Positions 16,897 through 26,616 of a stretch of 64,000 bases of DNA are shown in pieces (position 1 is the first letter of the stretch; every line of letters starts with the position of its first letter). The position numbers and the translations under genes are program-made. The notes beneath the pieces are model-generated. The model was given only the letters and a program-made list of their open reading frames with translations, was not told the DNA's origin and ran no database searches. Origin of the DNA: Arthrobacter sp. SLBN-122 (lineage in GTDB: Bacteria; Actinomycetota; Actinomycetes; Actinomycetales; Micrococcaceae). Location of the stretch: positions 3,906,001 through 3,970,000 of the forward strand of contig NZ_VFMS01000001.1 in NCBI RefSeq assembly GCF_006715165.1, given 5' to 3'.

Positions 16897-19524
16897 CTAC
16901 CCTTCCGCCCCGGCGTAACGGTCGCGGAGGGCGGTGGCCAGGTAGGGGGCGGTGCGGCTGCTGCGGGAACGCGCGACGGCGGCCGGGCTGCCGGCGGCGA
17001 CGAGCTTACCGCCGGCGTCGCCACCGGCAGGCCCCAGATCCATCACCCAGTCCGCGCCGGCCACCACGTCCATGGCGTGTTCCACGACGATCACCGTGTT
17101 GCCGGCGTCCACCAGGCGGTTGAGCTGGGCCATCAGGAGTTCGACGTCGGCCGGGTGGAGTCCCGTGGTGGGCTCGTCCAGCAGGTAGAGCGTGTGGCCG
17201 CGCCGGGCCCGCTGCAGTTCAGTGGCCAGCTTGATCCGCTGCGCCTCACCGCCGGAAAGCTCAGTGGCCGGCTGGCCCAGACGGAGGTAGCCCAGGCCCA
17301 CTTCCTGGAGGGTCTGCAGGGAACGCGCCGCGGCGGGAACCCCTGCCAGGAAACCGGCTGCGGCATCGACCGTCATGCCCAGCACCTCCGCAATGTTCCT
17401 GCCCTGGTAGGTGACCTCCAGGGTTTCCGGCTTGTAGCGCGATCCGTTGCATTCCGGGCAGGGGCCGTAGCTTCCGGGAAGGAAGAGCAGCTCCACGGCC
17501 ACGAAGCCCTCGCCCTGGCACGTCTCACACCGTCCGCCGGCCACGTTGAAGGAAAAGCGTCCGGGGCCGAACCCGCGACTCCTGGCGGCATCGGTGGCAG
17601 CGAACTCCTTGCGGACCGCATCGAAGAGCCCCGTATAGGTGGCCAGGTTGGAGCGGGGTGTGCGCCCGATGGGCTTCTGGTCCACTTTGACCGTGCGGTC
17701 GATCCGCTCCAGGCCGGCAATGTGCCCCACGCTGCCCGGGCCGCCGTCTTCGTCGATCCCAACGCCCGGCTCTTCACGTGGCTCCCGGCTGTCATCTGTG
17801 GCCCCCCGGGAGGTGCCGGCAACATCCGCGAGGACCTTGCTCACCAGCGTGGACTTGCCGGAACCTGATACGCCCGTGACGGCCGTCAGGACGCCGAGCG
17901 GAAAGGCCGCGTCCAGGTTCCGCAGGTTGTGACGGCTGATGCCGCGCAGTTCCAGCCACCCGGCGGCCTCCCGCGCCGCACCCGTGCCGCTCCCGCCGTC
18001 GGCCCTGACCGCTGCTGAATCCCGGGGGAACAGGAACGGCCGTGTCACTGACCCCGGCACAGCGTCGAGGCCCTGGACGGGCCCGCTGTACAGCACCTGC
18101 CCGCCGTCCTCGCCGGCGCGGGGACCCACATCCACCAGCCAGTCGGCGCGGCGGACCACGTCCATGTTGTGCTCCACCACGAACACGGAGTTTCCTGATG
18201 CCTTCAGCTGGTCCAGGACCGCAAGGAGGGGTTCGGCATCCGCGGGGTGCAGGCCGGCTGACGGTTCGTCCAGCACGTAGATCACGCCGAACAGCCCGGA
18301 CCGCAGCTGGGTGGCAATCCGGAGGCGCTGCATTTCGCCCGGCGAGAGCGTCGGCGTGGCCCGGCCCAGCGCCAGGTAGCCCAGGCCTAGGTCAAGCAGG
18401 ACGTTGATGCGCTGCAGCAGGTCGCGGGTAATCGCCACGGCCACTTCATTGGATTCAGAGGACTGCTTCCGCGACGCCGTGCCTGCCGTGGCCAGCAGGG
18501 TTGTGGGGCGGATGACCTCCGCCAGTTCTGTCATGGGCACGGCATTGAGTCCGGCAATGGTCTGCCCGGCGAAGGTCACCGCAAGGGCCTCGGGCCGAAG
18601 CCCGGTGCCACCGCACCGCGGGCACGGTCCCGTCTCCATGAAGCGCAGCACCTTCTCCCGCATGGCAGGGCTTTTGGAGTCAAGCAGTGTGTGCATGACG
18701 TAGCTCCTGGCGCTCCAGAACCGGCCCTTGTACGGTTTGGCCACGCGGTCCCGCTGCGGCGTCACTTCCACCACGGGCTGGTCCTCGGTAAAAAGGATCC
18801 AGTCCCGCTGTTCGCGGGGCAACTGCCGCCAGGGAACGTCCACGTCGTAGCCCAGGTGGGTCAGGATGTCGCGCAGGTTCTTGCCTTGCCAGGCGCCGGG
18901 CCAGGCGGCGACCGCGCCGTCGCGGATGCTGAGGGACGTGTCCGGGACCAGTGATGCTTCGGTGACCGTGTGGGCAGTTCCCAGGCCGTGGCATTCGGGG
19001 CAGGCGCCTGCCGCGGTGTTGGGGGAGAAGGCATCCGAATCCAGTGGGGCAGCGCCGTCCGGGTAGCTGCCGGCGCGGGAGAACAGCATGCGCAGCGAAT
19101 TGGAGAGCGTGGTCACGGTCCCCACGGTGGACCTTGAGGTGGCGGTGCCGCGCCGCTGTTGGAGTGCGACGGCGGGCGGCAGCCCGGTGATCTGCTCCAC
19201 CTTGGGGTTGTGGCCCTGCTGGATCAGCCGGCGGGCATAGGGCGCCACCGATTCGAAAAAGCGGCGCTGCGCCTCGGCGTAGATGGTGCCAAAAGCCAGC
19301 GACGACTTGCCCGAGCCCGAGACTCCGGTGAACGCCACAATCGCGTCCCGCGGCACGTCGACGCTGACGTTGCGCAGGTTGTTCTCACGGGCACCGCGCA
19401 CCCGGACGAAGCCGTCTTCGCCCTGGCCGGCCAACTCTGCGGGCAGGCCCAACATGTCTGGGTTCAGGGCGGTCAGCTGGTCAACGTTCTGTTCGGCATG
19501 CACCGCTTCGACTCTAGTGGTCAT
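16897..19524 (-). CDS. UvrA-like ABC ATPase (UvrA paralogue)
   Basis: The 875-residue protein has two ABC ATPase halves. Each has a Walker A loop (GVSGSGKSS near residue 70, GVSGSGKST near 575), a signature (SPGE, SGGE) and a Walker B ([24 protein letters not shown]). Zinc-binding CxxC pairs ([24 protein letters not shown] with CPECNGS) show the UvrA fold. It is about 80 residues shorter than canonical UvrA, which suggests the class that lacks part of the UvrB-contacting region; such paralogues are linked to drug tolerance in some actinomycetes. An alternative GTG start at 19503 has TAGAGT 7 nt upstream. Confidence 0.9.
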   Translation of the reverse strand: MTTRVEAVHAEQNVDQLTALNPDMLGLPAELAGQGEDGFVRVRGARENNLRNVSVDVPRDAIVAFTGVSGSGKSSLAFGTIYAEAQRRFFESVAPYARRLIQQGHNPKVEQITGLPPAVALQQRRGTATSRSTVGTVTTLSNSLRMLFSRAGSYPDGAAPLDSDAFSPNTAAGACPECHGLGTAHTVTEASLVPDTSLSIRDGAVAAWPGAWQGKNLRDILTHLGYDVDVPWRQLPREQRDWILFTEDQPVVEVTPQRDRVAKPYKGRFWSARSYVMHTLLDSKSPAMREKVLRFMETGPCPRCGGTGLRPEALAVTFAGQTIAGLNAVPMTELAEVIRPTTLLATAGTASRKQSSESNEVAVAITRDLLQRINVLLDLGLGYLALGRATPTLSPGEMQRLRIATQLRSGLFGVIYVLDEPSAGLHPADAEPLLAVLDQLKASGNSVFVVEHNMDVVRRADWLVDVGPRAGEDGGQVLYSGPVQGLDAVPGSVTRPFLFPRDSAAVRADGGSGTGAAREAAGWLELRGISRHNLRNLDAAFPLGVLTAVTGVSGSGKSTLVSKVLADVAGTSRGATDDSREPREEPGVGIDEDGGPGSVGHIAGLERIDRTVKVDQKPIGRTPRSNLATYTGLFDAVRKEFAATDAARSRGFGPGRFSFNVAGGRCETCQGEGFVAVELLFLPGSYGPCPECNGSRYKPETLEVTYQGRNIAEVLGMTVDAAAGFLAGVPAAARSLQTLQEVGLGYLRLGQPATELSGGEAQRIKLATELQRARRGHTLYLLDEPTTGLHPADVELLMAQLNRLVDAGNTVIVVEHAMDVVAGADWVMDLGPAGGDAGGKLVAAGSPAAVARSRSSRTAPYLATALRDRYAGAEG

Positions 19525-19662
19525 CCGTCCGTGGCCCGAACTTTGCGGGACCTGTCGGGACGGCGCGGACGGATTTACACTGAATCATCCCGCGGGGCCG
19601 GCAGGCACGAGACCCCGCCAGGGGGACCGAGAGATCAACTGCATAAAGTGGAAAGGCCGGCC

Positions 19663-20487
19663 ATGGGCAACGCGTCGCAGGGAGCGAACAGGGCAGTATC
19701 CGAGGCCGCGTCGGCGAGCCGCAGCCCCGCGGTCCGTGTTCTGGCCCGCGCCGGATTTGTCTTCATCGGCCTGGTCCACATCCTGATCGGCGTCATCGCA
19801 TTGCAGCTGGACAGGGGCCAGGGCGGTGAAGCCGACCAGTCCGGAGCAATCGGAACCCTCGCCTCCAAACCTGGCGGCGGGATCCTGCTCTGGGTGGGAG
19901 CTGTTGCCTGCGCTGCGCTTGCCCTGTGGATGCTGAGCGAAGCCGTTTTTGGGGCCCGCTCCGAGACTGATTCCAAGAAGAAGCTGAAAAAGGCTGCCAG
20001 TGCCGTGGGCAAAGCTGTTGTCTTCGGTGTCCTGGCCTTCACCTTTGCCGTCTTTGCCTCCGGCGGCAGCAAGAACTCCAGCCAGTCCGCCAGCGATTTC
20101 ACGGCAAAGCTCATGGGAGCGCCCGCAGGGGTGGTGCTTTTGATCGCGGTGGGGCTGGCGATCATCGGCGCCGGCGGCTATTACGCCTATCGCGGCATCA
20201 CACGGAAATTCATGAAAGACCTGCAGGACCCCGGCAATGCCCGCACAGCCGTGGAGTGGATCGGAACCATTGGCTACGCCGCCAAGGGCGTGGTGCTCGC
20301 CGTCGTCGGGGTGCTGATTATCGTGGCCGCCGCAACCGCCGATCCGTCCAAGTCCTCCGGCCTGGATGGCGGGCTGAAGACCCTCGGCGCGCAGCCGTAT
20401 GGAGTGTTCCTCCTGGGCGCCATTGCCGCAGGGCTTATTTGTTACGGCGTGTATTCCATGGCCCGTGCACGCTACGGAAAGTTTTAG
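19663..20487 (+). CDS. DUF1206 integral membrane protein
   Basis: This 274-residue membrane protein has about six hydrophobic segments in three internally similar pairs, starting at VRVLARAGFVFIGLVHILIGVIAL. Repeated G-(Y/F)-x-A-(K/R)-G-(V/I)-type helix starts (GFVFIGLV, GYAAKGVV) are the mark of DUF1206. Function is unknown; the family is common in Actinobacteria. The ATG follows GAAAGG. Its 3' end overlaps the end of the convergent metallo-hydrolase gene by 53 bp. Confidence 0.82.
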   Translation: MGNASQGANRAVSEAASASRSPAVRVLARAGFVFIGLVHILIGVIALQLDRGQGGEADQSGAIGTLASKPGGGILLWVGAVACAALALWMLSEAVFGARSETDSKKKLKKAASAVGKAVVFGVLAFTFAVFASGGSKNSSQSASDFTAKLMGAPAGVVLLIAVGLAIIGAGGYYAYRGITRKFMKDLQDPGNARTAVEWIGTIGYAAKGVVLAVVGVLIIVAAATADPSKSSGLDGGLKTLGAQPYGVFLLGAIAAGLICYGVYSMARARYGKF

Positions 20488-21310
20488 CTTGCCCCTCTAA
20501 TCCAGTGCGGCGCGTTCGCCCGGATGCCTGGACAGCTTTCCGCCGCTGGCTCCCCAGAGCTGCTACTGCTTGATCCAACGGGATACGCAGGGCCGGACCA
20601 TGTCCCGGCAGGACAACCGAAGCGTCGACGCCGGCCAGGTTTCGCACGGCGGCGAGCGCCGCGCCCGGATCTGCGTGATACATCGAATGCAGCATCTGCG
20701 GACCGGACGTCCGACTGATGGGGTGCCCGCTGACAAACGAATCGCCGACCGCGATGGCTCCCGCTTCCGGAAGCAGGATTGCCGTGTTGCCGGGCGTATG
20801 CCCGGGCACGGAGATGGCCACCGGCCGGCCCGGCAGGGCCCGGAGTGCGGCAGCGTCCCACGCCGTTGCCTGCGTTGCGGGCCGGGCTGCCAATGCGCCG
20901 GCCTTGATGACGTGCACCATCCAGCGGAACACCCGGGGCCGCCACGCCCGGCTTAGGACCTGGCCGAGGGTCACCTGGTGCTTCTCCTTGCCCTGCACGT
21001 GCGCCAGCTCCCCGGCCGCGCACAGGACAGGTGTCCCGTAGGACTCGGAGAAGAAGGCCGCGGAGCCAGTATGGTCCACATGGCCGTGCGTGAGCAGCAG
21101 GGCCAGGGCGTCCGCGGGTTCCAGGCCCAGGTAACGGAGCGAGGCAAGGACATGGTGGCGGTCACCCGGGTAACCGCTGTCAATGAGGATGAATCCGGGC
21201 CCGTCCCGGACCACTATCCAGTTGGAGGCCGGCCCTTCAACGGAATAGACGCCGGGTGCCTGTTCGGAAACGCGTTTCGCCGGGTCCCACCCGTTGGTTT
21301 TCTGCCGCAC
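20435..21310 (-). CDS. Metallo-beta-lactamase-fold hydrolase
   Basis: The metal-binding motif THGHVDHTG (HxHxDH), PGHTPG with a further His, the Asp of VGDSFVSG and the final His of PGHG define the fold. The family includes glyoxalase II-type and lactonase-type hydrolases; the exact reaction is unknown. I place the start at GTG 21310 because TACGCT lies exactly 6 nt before it (leaderless pattern); a longer form from GTG 21340 is possible. This gives 291 residues. The tail (RRKAVQASGRTRRTGLEG) is basic and lies in DNA shared with the DUF1206 gene on the other strand. Confidence 0.85.
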   Translation of the reverse strand: MRQKTNGWDPAKRVSEQAPGVYSVEGPASNWIVVRDGPGFILIDSGYPGDRHHVLASLRYLGLEPADALALLLTHGHVDHTGSAAFFSESYGTPVLCAAGELAHVQGKEKHQVTLGQVLSRAWRPRVFRWMVHVIKAGALAARPATQATAWDAAALRALPGRPVAISVPGHTPGNTAILLPEAGAIAVGDSFVSGHPISRTSGPQMLHSMYHADPGAALAAVRNLAGVDASVVLPGHGPALRIPLDQAVAALGSQRRKAVQASGRTRRTGLEGQAKTFRSVHGPWNTRRNK

Positions 21311-21538
21311 GGGTACAGCGTAGTCCGAAGGCAACACCACAATCCGGACGCCGGATGACAGGTGCCCGGGCTACCTAACGCCCCCAAGTTCCTGTGCAAT
21401 GGCTGTGCATTCTTTGATCCTGGTCACCTTGGCCCTACAGTATTCCCACCATTGCCTACGATGGGACACGGACAGAGGACGGATTGGCGGCGCCGGCAGC
21501 GGCCGGACCGCGACGACTTGCAGGCAGGAGGTGGACCC

Positions 21539-22282
21539 ATGCACCATGACGTGCTGCTGCAGTCGCATCCCGCCCACCGGCATCCTGGCCGGGCCATAGC
21601 CGCGGGTGCGGTCGGCCTGGCCCTGGCCGTGACGTCAGGGAGTACTGCCCAGACGCAGCCACCTGCCACGGCAGCGCCCCCGGTCCGCGTTGTGGTTGTG
21701 GGGGACTCCCTGAGCACGGGCCACGGCACGTCACCGCAGGAGGCGTGGCCGGCGTTGATGCGCAAAGACCCGCTGGGTGCCGGCCTGGAGGTGGTTAACG
21801 CCGCCGAGAACGGCAGCGGCTACCTCAGTACGGGTGACCTGGACGGTACTTTCGGCACCGAGGTTGAAGACTTCGTGACTCCGGATACCGGAATTGTTGT
21901 CTTTTTCGGGTCGGAGAATGACCTGGGCCATGCCCCCTCAGATATTGGTGATGCCGCCCTGGCGGCGATGGACCGCGCCGAAGCCCTGGCCCCGGCAGCG
22001 AAGATCATTGTGGTGGGGCCGCCGTCGTACTCTGCAATCCCGGATCCTTCGCTGGTGGACATCAGTGACCAGCTCAAGGCCGCTGCCCTGCAGGCGGGCG
22101 GAGAGTTCGTGGACCCCATCGCGGAGGGCTGGATCAGCGATGATTTTGACGATCTCATCGGCCCGGACGGGGACCATCCCACGGTGCTGGGACAGCACTA
22201 CCTGCTGGAGCACATCGGCACCCACCTCGAACAGGCGGCCCCTGCGGCGGCCGCTGCGCAAGGACATCCGGACGCCCAGTAA
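21539..22282 (+). CDS. Secreted SGNH/GDSL-type hydrolase
   Basis: This 247-residue protein has a signal-like hydrophobic stretch (AIAAGAVGLALAVTSGSTAQ) followed by a GDSL-type domain: block I VVVVGDSLSTG (nucleophile Ser), block III GSEND and block V DGDHPTVLG (catalytic Asp and His). The start is the ATG with AGGAGG 8 nt upstream. Such enzymes hydrolyse esters, acetyl groups on glycans or lipids; the substrate cannot be told. The protein is probably exported. The C terminus is Ala-rich and low in complexity. Confidence 0.85.
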   Translation: MHHDVLLQSHPAHRHPGRAIAAGAVGLALAVTSGSTAQTQPPATAAPPVRVVVVGDSLSTGHGTSPQEAWPALMRKDPLGAGLEVVNAAENGSGYLSTGDLDGTFGTEVEDFVTPDTGIVVFFGSENDLGHAPSDIGDAALAAMDRAEALAPAAKIIVVGPPSYSAIPDPSLVDISDQLKAAALQAGGEFVDPIAEGWISDDFDDLIGPDGDHPTVLGQHYLLEHIGTHLEQAAPAAAAAQGHPDAQ

Positions 22283-22333
22283 AGGGTGCCGGCGCAAACA
22301 GTTCGGACCCAGCCGGTTCCGGACCAGGATGAC

Positions 22334-23080
22334 TCAGACCAGGGGCCAGGGGTAGCGCATGCCAGTGGGGTCAACGGGAAGTGCCTTGTCCTGAAGCACC
22401 CGCTGGACGCGGCGCTGGAGTGCTGCCACTTCGGCCTGGTCCAGCAGTGCGGCCACACCGGCGGGCACCATGGTGGCCAGTGGACTGATGTCCTCAAGCA
22501 GATTTTCTGGAATGGGGTCACCGGCGAAGTCCCAGATCACGGTGCGCAACTTGAACGCGGCGGAAAAGCACAGGCCGTGGTCGATGCCCCAGATACGGCC
22601 GTCGGTGCCGCGCAGCACATGCCCGCTCTTCCGGTCCGTATTGTTCGCCACGTAGTCGAACAGGGCGATCCGGGCGAGATCGGTGTGGGTCCCGGGGAAG
22701 TCCGCGTAAAGGGTGAAGTAATGCTCCTGGAGGTCCCCCTCGATGAACCATTGCAGCGACCCCACCCCAAGCGGCGCGTCTGTGCGGACTATCGTCGGCG
22801 GTACGATTCCCCACCCCAGTGCTTCGCTGAGCAGGTAGGCCGCGCACTCCCTGCGGTACAGGCCGGTGTCGAAATCCGCGAGCGGACGTTCCCCGGCTTC
22901 CGGTTTGTAGACGGCCCAAGCGGAATCGTCCGCGCACGTAACTTCCACCAGGAACGTGGCGTTGCTGCCGCTCATGATCCGGCCCAGCAGCTCCACGCGG
23001 CCCTCATTAAGGAGGGTCAGCTCCCGCCCGGACACCGGATCCTCAGAGCGGCCGCGTTCCGCCCCCGTCCCCTCCACCAT
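22334..23080 (-). CDS. SCO1664-family protein, PI3/4-kinase-like fold
   Basis: This 248-residue actinobacterial protein is of the SCO1664 family. It resembles a minimal phosphoinositide kinase-like fold: AVYKPEAGERPL (the Lys binding nucleotide in the fold), DYVANNTDRKSGHVL (catalytic-loop-like) and WGIDHGLCF (metal-binding Asp). The biological substrate is unknown. In many relatives it neighbours DUF3090 and histidine-phosphatase genes; here those are absent. TAGGCT lies 7 nt before the ATG (23088-23093 on the minus strand), so the mRNA is probably leaderless. It is divergent from the AAA/VWA pair. Confidence 0.8.
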   Translation of the reverse strand: MVEGTGAERGRSEDPVSGRELTLLNEGRVELLGRIMSGSNATFLVEVTCADDSAWAVYKPEAGERPLADFDTGLYRRECAAYLLSEALGWGIVPPTIVRTDAPLGVGSLQWFIEGDLQEHYFTLYADFPGTHTDLARIALFDYVANNTDRKSGHVLRGTDGRIWGIDHGLCFSAAFKLRTVIWDFAGDPIPENLLEDISPLATMVPAGVAALLDQAEVAALQRRVQRVLQDKALPVDPTGMRYPWPLV

Positions 23081-23168
23081 GCCAACCAGCCTATGCCGGA
23101 CAATGACCGAACAGAGGAATCTGGAGGAAACTCTCGATTAGCCGCGGGGCCGGGCTTACCGTAGAGGG

Positions 23169-24557
23169 GTGAGTGAGCGCCCCGATATTTTTACCGTTGG
23201 TGAACTGCGTGCAGCAGGGTACGTCCACAAGGACCTGCGCCACGAAATCCGCGACAATCTCCTCGCCGCCCTGGCCGCGGGGCGGGACCCCTGGCCCGGA
23301 TTGTTCGGCTTCAGCCGGACCGTGATCCCGCAGCTCGAACGGGCCCTCATCGCCGGGCACGACATCGTCCTGCTCGGTGAGCGGGGACAGGGGAAGACCC
23401 GCCTGCTGCGGACCCTGGCCGGGCTGCTGGATGAGTGGTCTCCGGTCATCGAGGGCTCTGAGCTGAACGAGCACCCCTTCGAGCCAATTACCGAACAGTC
23501 CCGTGCCCGGGTCCTGACCGAGGGCGACCGGCTGCGGGTTGCCTGGCGGCACCGGTCGGAGCGCTACGTGGAAAAGCTGGCCACGCCGGACACTTCGGTG
23601 GCCGACCTGGTGGGCGACGTGGATCCGATGAGGGTGGCCGAGGGTCGCCGCCTGGGGGATCCCGAGACCATCCACTACGGGCTCATTCCCCGCTCCAACC
23701 GCGGCATCATTGCCATCAATGAGCTCCCGGACCTTGCCGAGCGCATACAGGTGGCGATGCTCAACGTCATGGAGGAGCGGGATATCCAGATCCGTGGCTA
23801 CGTGCTGCGGCTGCCGCTTGACGTGCTGGTTGTCGCGTCCGCAAACCCGGAGGACTACACCAACCGCGGCCGCATCATCACACCGCTGAAAGACCGCTTT
23901 GGTGCGGAGATCCGGACCCACTACCCCATTGAACTGGAGGACGAGGTCTCCGTCATCCTGCAGGAGGGCCGGCTGGTGGCGGACGTCCCGCCCTTCATCC
24001 TGGAGATCCTGGCCCGCTACACCCGCGCGCTGCGGCAGTCCCCGGCCATCAACCAGACTTCCGGCGTTTCCGCCCGGTTCGCGATCGCCGGCGCGGAGAC
24101 GGTGGCCGCCGCGGCGCTGCGCCGGGCGAGCCTGCGGGGCGAGGACCAGGCGGTGGCCCGGATTATCGACCTCGAGCCGGCCGTGGAGGTCCTGACGGGC
24201 AAGATCGAGTTCGAATCGGGGGAGGAAGGACGCGAACAGGGCGTCCTCGACCATCTCCTGCGCACCGCCACCGCCGAAGCTGTCAGGGCGCACTTCCAGG
24301 GCCTGGACATGGGTCCGCTGGTGGCCGCCCTCGACGGGCACCGGACCGTCACCACCGGGGAACAGGTGACCGCGCAGGAGTTCCTCGGCAACCTCCCCTC
24401 CCTGAACGGCTCGGGCCTCTACGACGAAATCGGGCGGCGCCTGGGCGCCACAAATGACGGACAGCTCGCTGCCGCCGTCGAACTGGCACTCGAAGGCCTG
24501 TACCTCGGCCGGCGGATCTCCAAGGAATCCGACGACGAGGAAACCATTTACGGCTAG
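23169..24557 (+). CDS. AAA ATPase, MoxR/magnesium-chelatase-like
   Basis: This 462-residue ATPase has Walker A GERGQGKT at about residues 70-77 and a Walker B region IIAINELPDLAERIQ, in which Asn replaces the usual Asp before the catalytic Glu. A sensor/beta-hairpin segment LNVMEERDIQIRGY and sensor 1 VVASANPEDYTNRGR follow. It is clearly related to BchI and MoxR AAA proteins. Its gene is 14 bp before a VWA-domain gene, the usual partner. Such pairs act as chaperones or metal-insertion machines; the target here is unknown. The GTG start has TACCGT 6 nt upstream. Confidence 0.88.
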   Translation: MSERPDIFTVGELRAAGYVHKDLRHEIRDNLLAALAAGRDPWPGLFGFSRTVIPQLERALIAGHDIVLLGERGQGKTRLLRTLAGLLDEWSPVIEGSELNEHPFEPITEQSRARVLTEGDRLRVAWRHRSERYVEKLATPDTSVADLVGDVDPMRVAEGRRLGDPETIHYGLIPRSNRGIIAINELPDLAERIQVAMLNVMEERDIQIRGYVLRLPLDVLVVASANPEDYTNRGRIITPLKDRFGAEIRTHYPIELEDEVSVILQEGRLVADVPPFILEILARYTRALRQSPAINQTSGVSARFAIAGAETVAAAALRRASLRGEDQAVARIIDLEPAVEVLTGKIEFESGEEGREQGVLDHLLRTATAEAVRAHFQGLDMGPLVAALDGHRTVTTGEQVTAQEFLGNLPSLNGSGLYDEIGRRLGATNDGQLAAAVELALEGLYLGRRISKESDDEETIYG

Positions 24558-24571
24558 GCACAGGAGGCACC

Positions 24572-26572
24572 ATGGCCATCCACAAGCGGTCCGCCAGGTA
24601 CGGCCGGTACACCGGCGGCCCGGACCCGCTCGCCCCGCCGGTCGACCTGGCCGAGGCGCTCGACGCCGTCGCCGAGGACGTGATGACAGGCTATTCACCG
24701 CGCCACGCCCTCCAGGAGTTCCTGCGGCGCGGCGGGCGGAACCGCGAGGGGCTGGACGACCTCGCCCGGCGCGTCCAGGAGCGGCGGCGCGACCTGCTCA
24801 GCCGCCACCGGCTGGACGGCACCCTGGATGAAGTGAAGAAGCTCCTGGACACGGCCGTGCTGGAGGAGCGCAAGCAGCTGGCCCGGGACGCCATGATGGA
24901 TGACACCGACCGTGCCTTCCGAGAGATGCAGCTGCAGAACCTGCCGCCCTCCACGGCGGCCGCCGTCAATGAGCTCGCCTCCTACGACTGGCAGTCCCAA
25001 ACCGCCAGGGAAGCGTACGACCGGATCAAGGACCTGCTGGGCCGGGAAGTCCTTGAACAGCGGTTCGCCGGCATGAAGCAGGCGCTGGAGAGCGCCACCG
25101 ATGAGGACCGCGAAGCAGTAAACGCGATGCTCCGGGACCTCAACGAGCTGCTGGGCAAACACCGGCGGGGCGAAGACACGGACGCCGATTTCCAGGAGTT
25201 CATGGCCAGGCACGGCCAGTACTTTCCGGAGAATCCGCAATCCGTGGAGGAATTGGTGGATGCCTTGGCCCAGCGCGCGGCGGCGGCCCAGCGGCTCCTG
25301 CAGTCCATGTCCGCTGAGCAGCGTGACGAGCTGATGCGGTTGTCAGCCCAGGCATTCGGCTCGCCGGAACTGATGGCGCAGCTCAGCGAGCTCGACGCCA
25401 CCCTGCAGGCCCTGCGTCCCGGAGAGGACTGGGCGGGATCGGAACGCTTCGAAGGGCAGGAAGGCCTGGGGCTGGGTGACGGGACCGGTGTGCTGCAGGA
25501 CATCGCCGAGCTCGACGAACTGTCCGAGCAACTGTCGCAGTCCTACAACGGCTCCCGGCTTGACGACCTGGACCTCGATGCCCTGGCACGCCAGCTCGGT
25601 GAGAATGCCGCCGTGAGCGCCCGCACCCTCGCCGGGATCGAGCGGGCCATGCAGGACGGCGGCTACCTGCGGCGCGGCACTGATGGCGACCTGCGGCTGT
25701 CTCCGCAAGCCATGCGGCGGCTGGGGAAATCGCTGCTCCGGGACACTGCAAGGCAGCTCTCCGGGCGGCAGGGAAACCGGGACACGAGGATGGCGGGGGC
25801 CGCCGGGGAGCAGACGGGCTCCAGCCGGCAATGGGAGTTCGGTGACCGCGAGCCCTGGGACGTCACCCGCACCATGACCAACGCCATCCGGCGCATCATG
25901 GCCGACGGCGGCGACCCGGGCCGCGGACTGCGCCTCGCCGTAGGTGACATCGAAGTGGCGGAGACGGAGGCCCGCACGCAGGCGGCGGTTGCCCTGCTGG
26001 TGGACGTGTCCTTCTCCATGGCTGCCGAGGGGCGGTGGGTGCCGATGAAGCGGACCGCCCTCGCACTGCACCACCTGGTGTCCACCCGCTTCCGCGGCGA
26101 CCGGCTTCAGCTGATCACGTTCGGCCGCTACGCGCAGTCCATGGATATCGGCGAACTCACTGCCCTCCCGGCGCTCCGCGAGCAGGGCACCAACCTGCAC
26201 CACGGTTTGCTGCTGGCGGGCCGTTTCTTCCGAAGCCACCCATCCATGCAGCCCGTCCTGCTGGTGGTCACCGATGGCGAGCCCACCGCGCACCTGCTGC
26301 CGGACGGGGACTCCTGGTTCAACTGGCCGCCGGATGCGGAGACCATCCGTGCCACCGTTGCGGAACTGGACCGCCTTGGGCGTTCGGGCGTCCAGACCAC
26401 GGTTTTCCGCCTGGGCAACGACCCCGGGCTGGAGCGGTTCATCCAGCGGATGGCGCGGCGCGTGGACGGCAGGGTGGTGGCGCCGGAGGTGGGCGACCTG
26501 GGCGCAGCCGTGGTGGGGGAGTACCTGCGGGCCCACGTCCGCAGCGCCTACGCCGACGGCGACTGGTTCTGA
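24572..26572 (+). CDS. VWA-domain protein, partner of the AAA ATPase
   Basis: The C-terminal ~200 residues of this 666-residue protein form a von Willebrand A domain. Its metal site (MIDAS) is DVSFS in VALLVDVSFSMAAEG, with the Asp of VTDGEPT later. The N-terminal ~400 residues are helical and charged, as in BchD/ViaA-like proteins. Glu- and Arg-rich stretches (ARRVQERRRDLLSR) suggest coiled coils. It is co-transcribed with the AAA ATPase upstream, so a two-part machine like BchI-BchD or RavA-ViaA is likely. There is no cobalamin or chlorophyll gene near, so metal chelation is not implied. Confidence 0.87.
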   Translation: MAIHKRSARYGRYTGGPDPLAPPVDLAEALDAVAEDVMTGYSPRHALQEFLRRGGRNREGLDDLARRVQERRRDLLSRHRLDGTLDEVKKLLDTAVLEERKQLARDAMMDDTDRAFREMQLQNLPPSTAAAVNELASYDWQSQTAREAYDRIKDLLGREVLEQRFAGMKQALESATDEDREAVNAMLRDLNELLGKHRRGEDTDADFQEFMARHGQYFPENPQSVEELVDALAQRAAAAQRLLQSMSAEQRDELMRLSAQAFGSPELMAQLSELDATLQALRPGEDWAGSERFEGQEGLGLGDGTGVLQDIAELDELSEQLSQSYNGSRLDDLDLDALARQLGENAAVSARTLAGIERAMQDGGYLRRGTDGDLRLSPQAMRRLGKSLLRDTARQLSGRQGNRDTRMAGAAGEQTGSSRQWEFGDREPWDVTRTMTNAIRRIMADGGDPGRGLRLAVGDIEVAETEARTQAAVALLVDVSFSMAAEGRWVPMKRTALALHHLVSTRFRGDRLQLITFGRYAQSMDIGELTALPALREQGTNLHHGLLLAGRFFRSHPSMQPVLLVVTDGEPTAHLLPDGDSWFNWPPDAETIRATVAELDRLGRSGVQTTVFRLGNDPGLERFIQRMARRVDGRVVAPEVGDLGAAVVGEYLRAHVRSAYADGDWF

Positions 26573-26616
26573 CCGGTCCCTTGCCGGGCTTCCCGGCCGG
26601 GAATAGCATGGGCGCC

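Noticed and set aside
26035..26616. An upstream extension of the RibD-like gene at 26617
   Set aside because: The extension overlaps the VWA gene in another frame and has shadow-like composition; a -10 hexamer lies just before ATG 26617.
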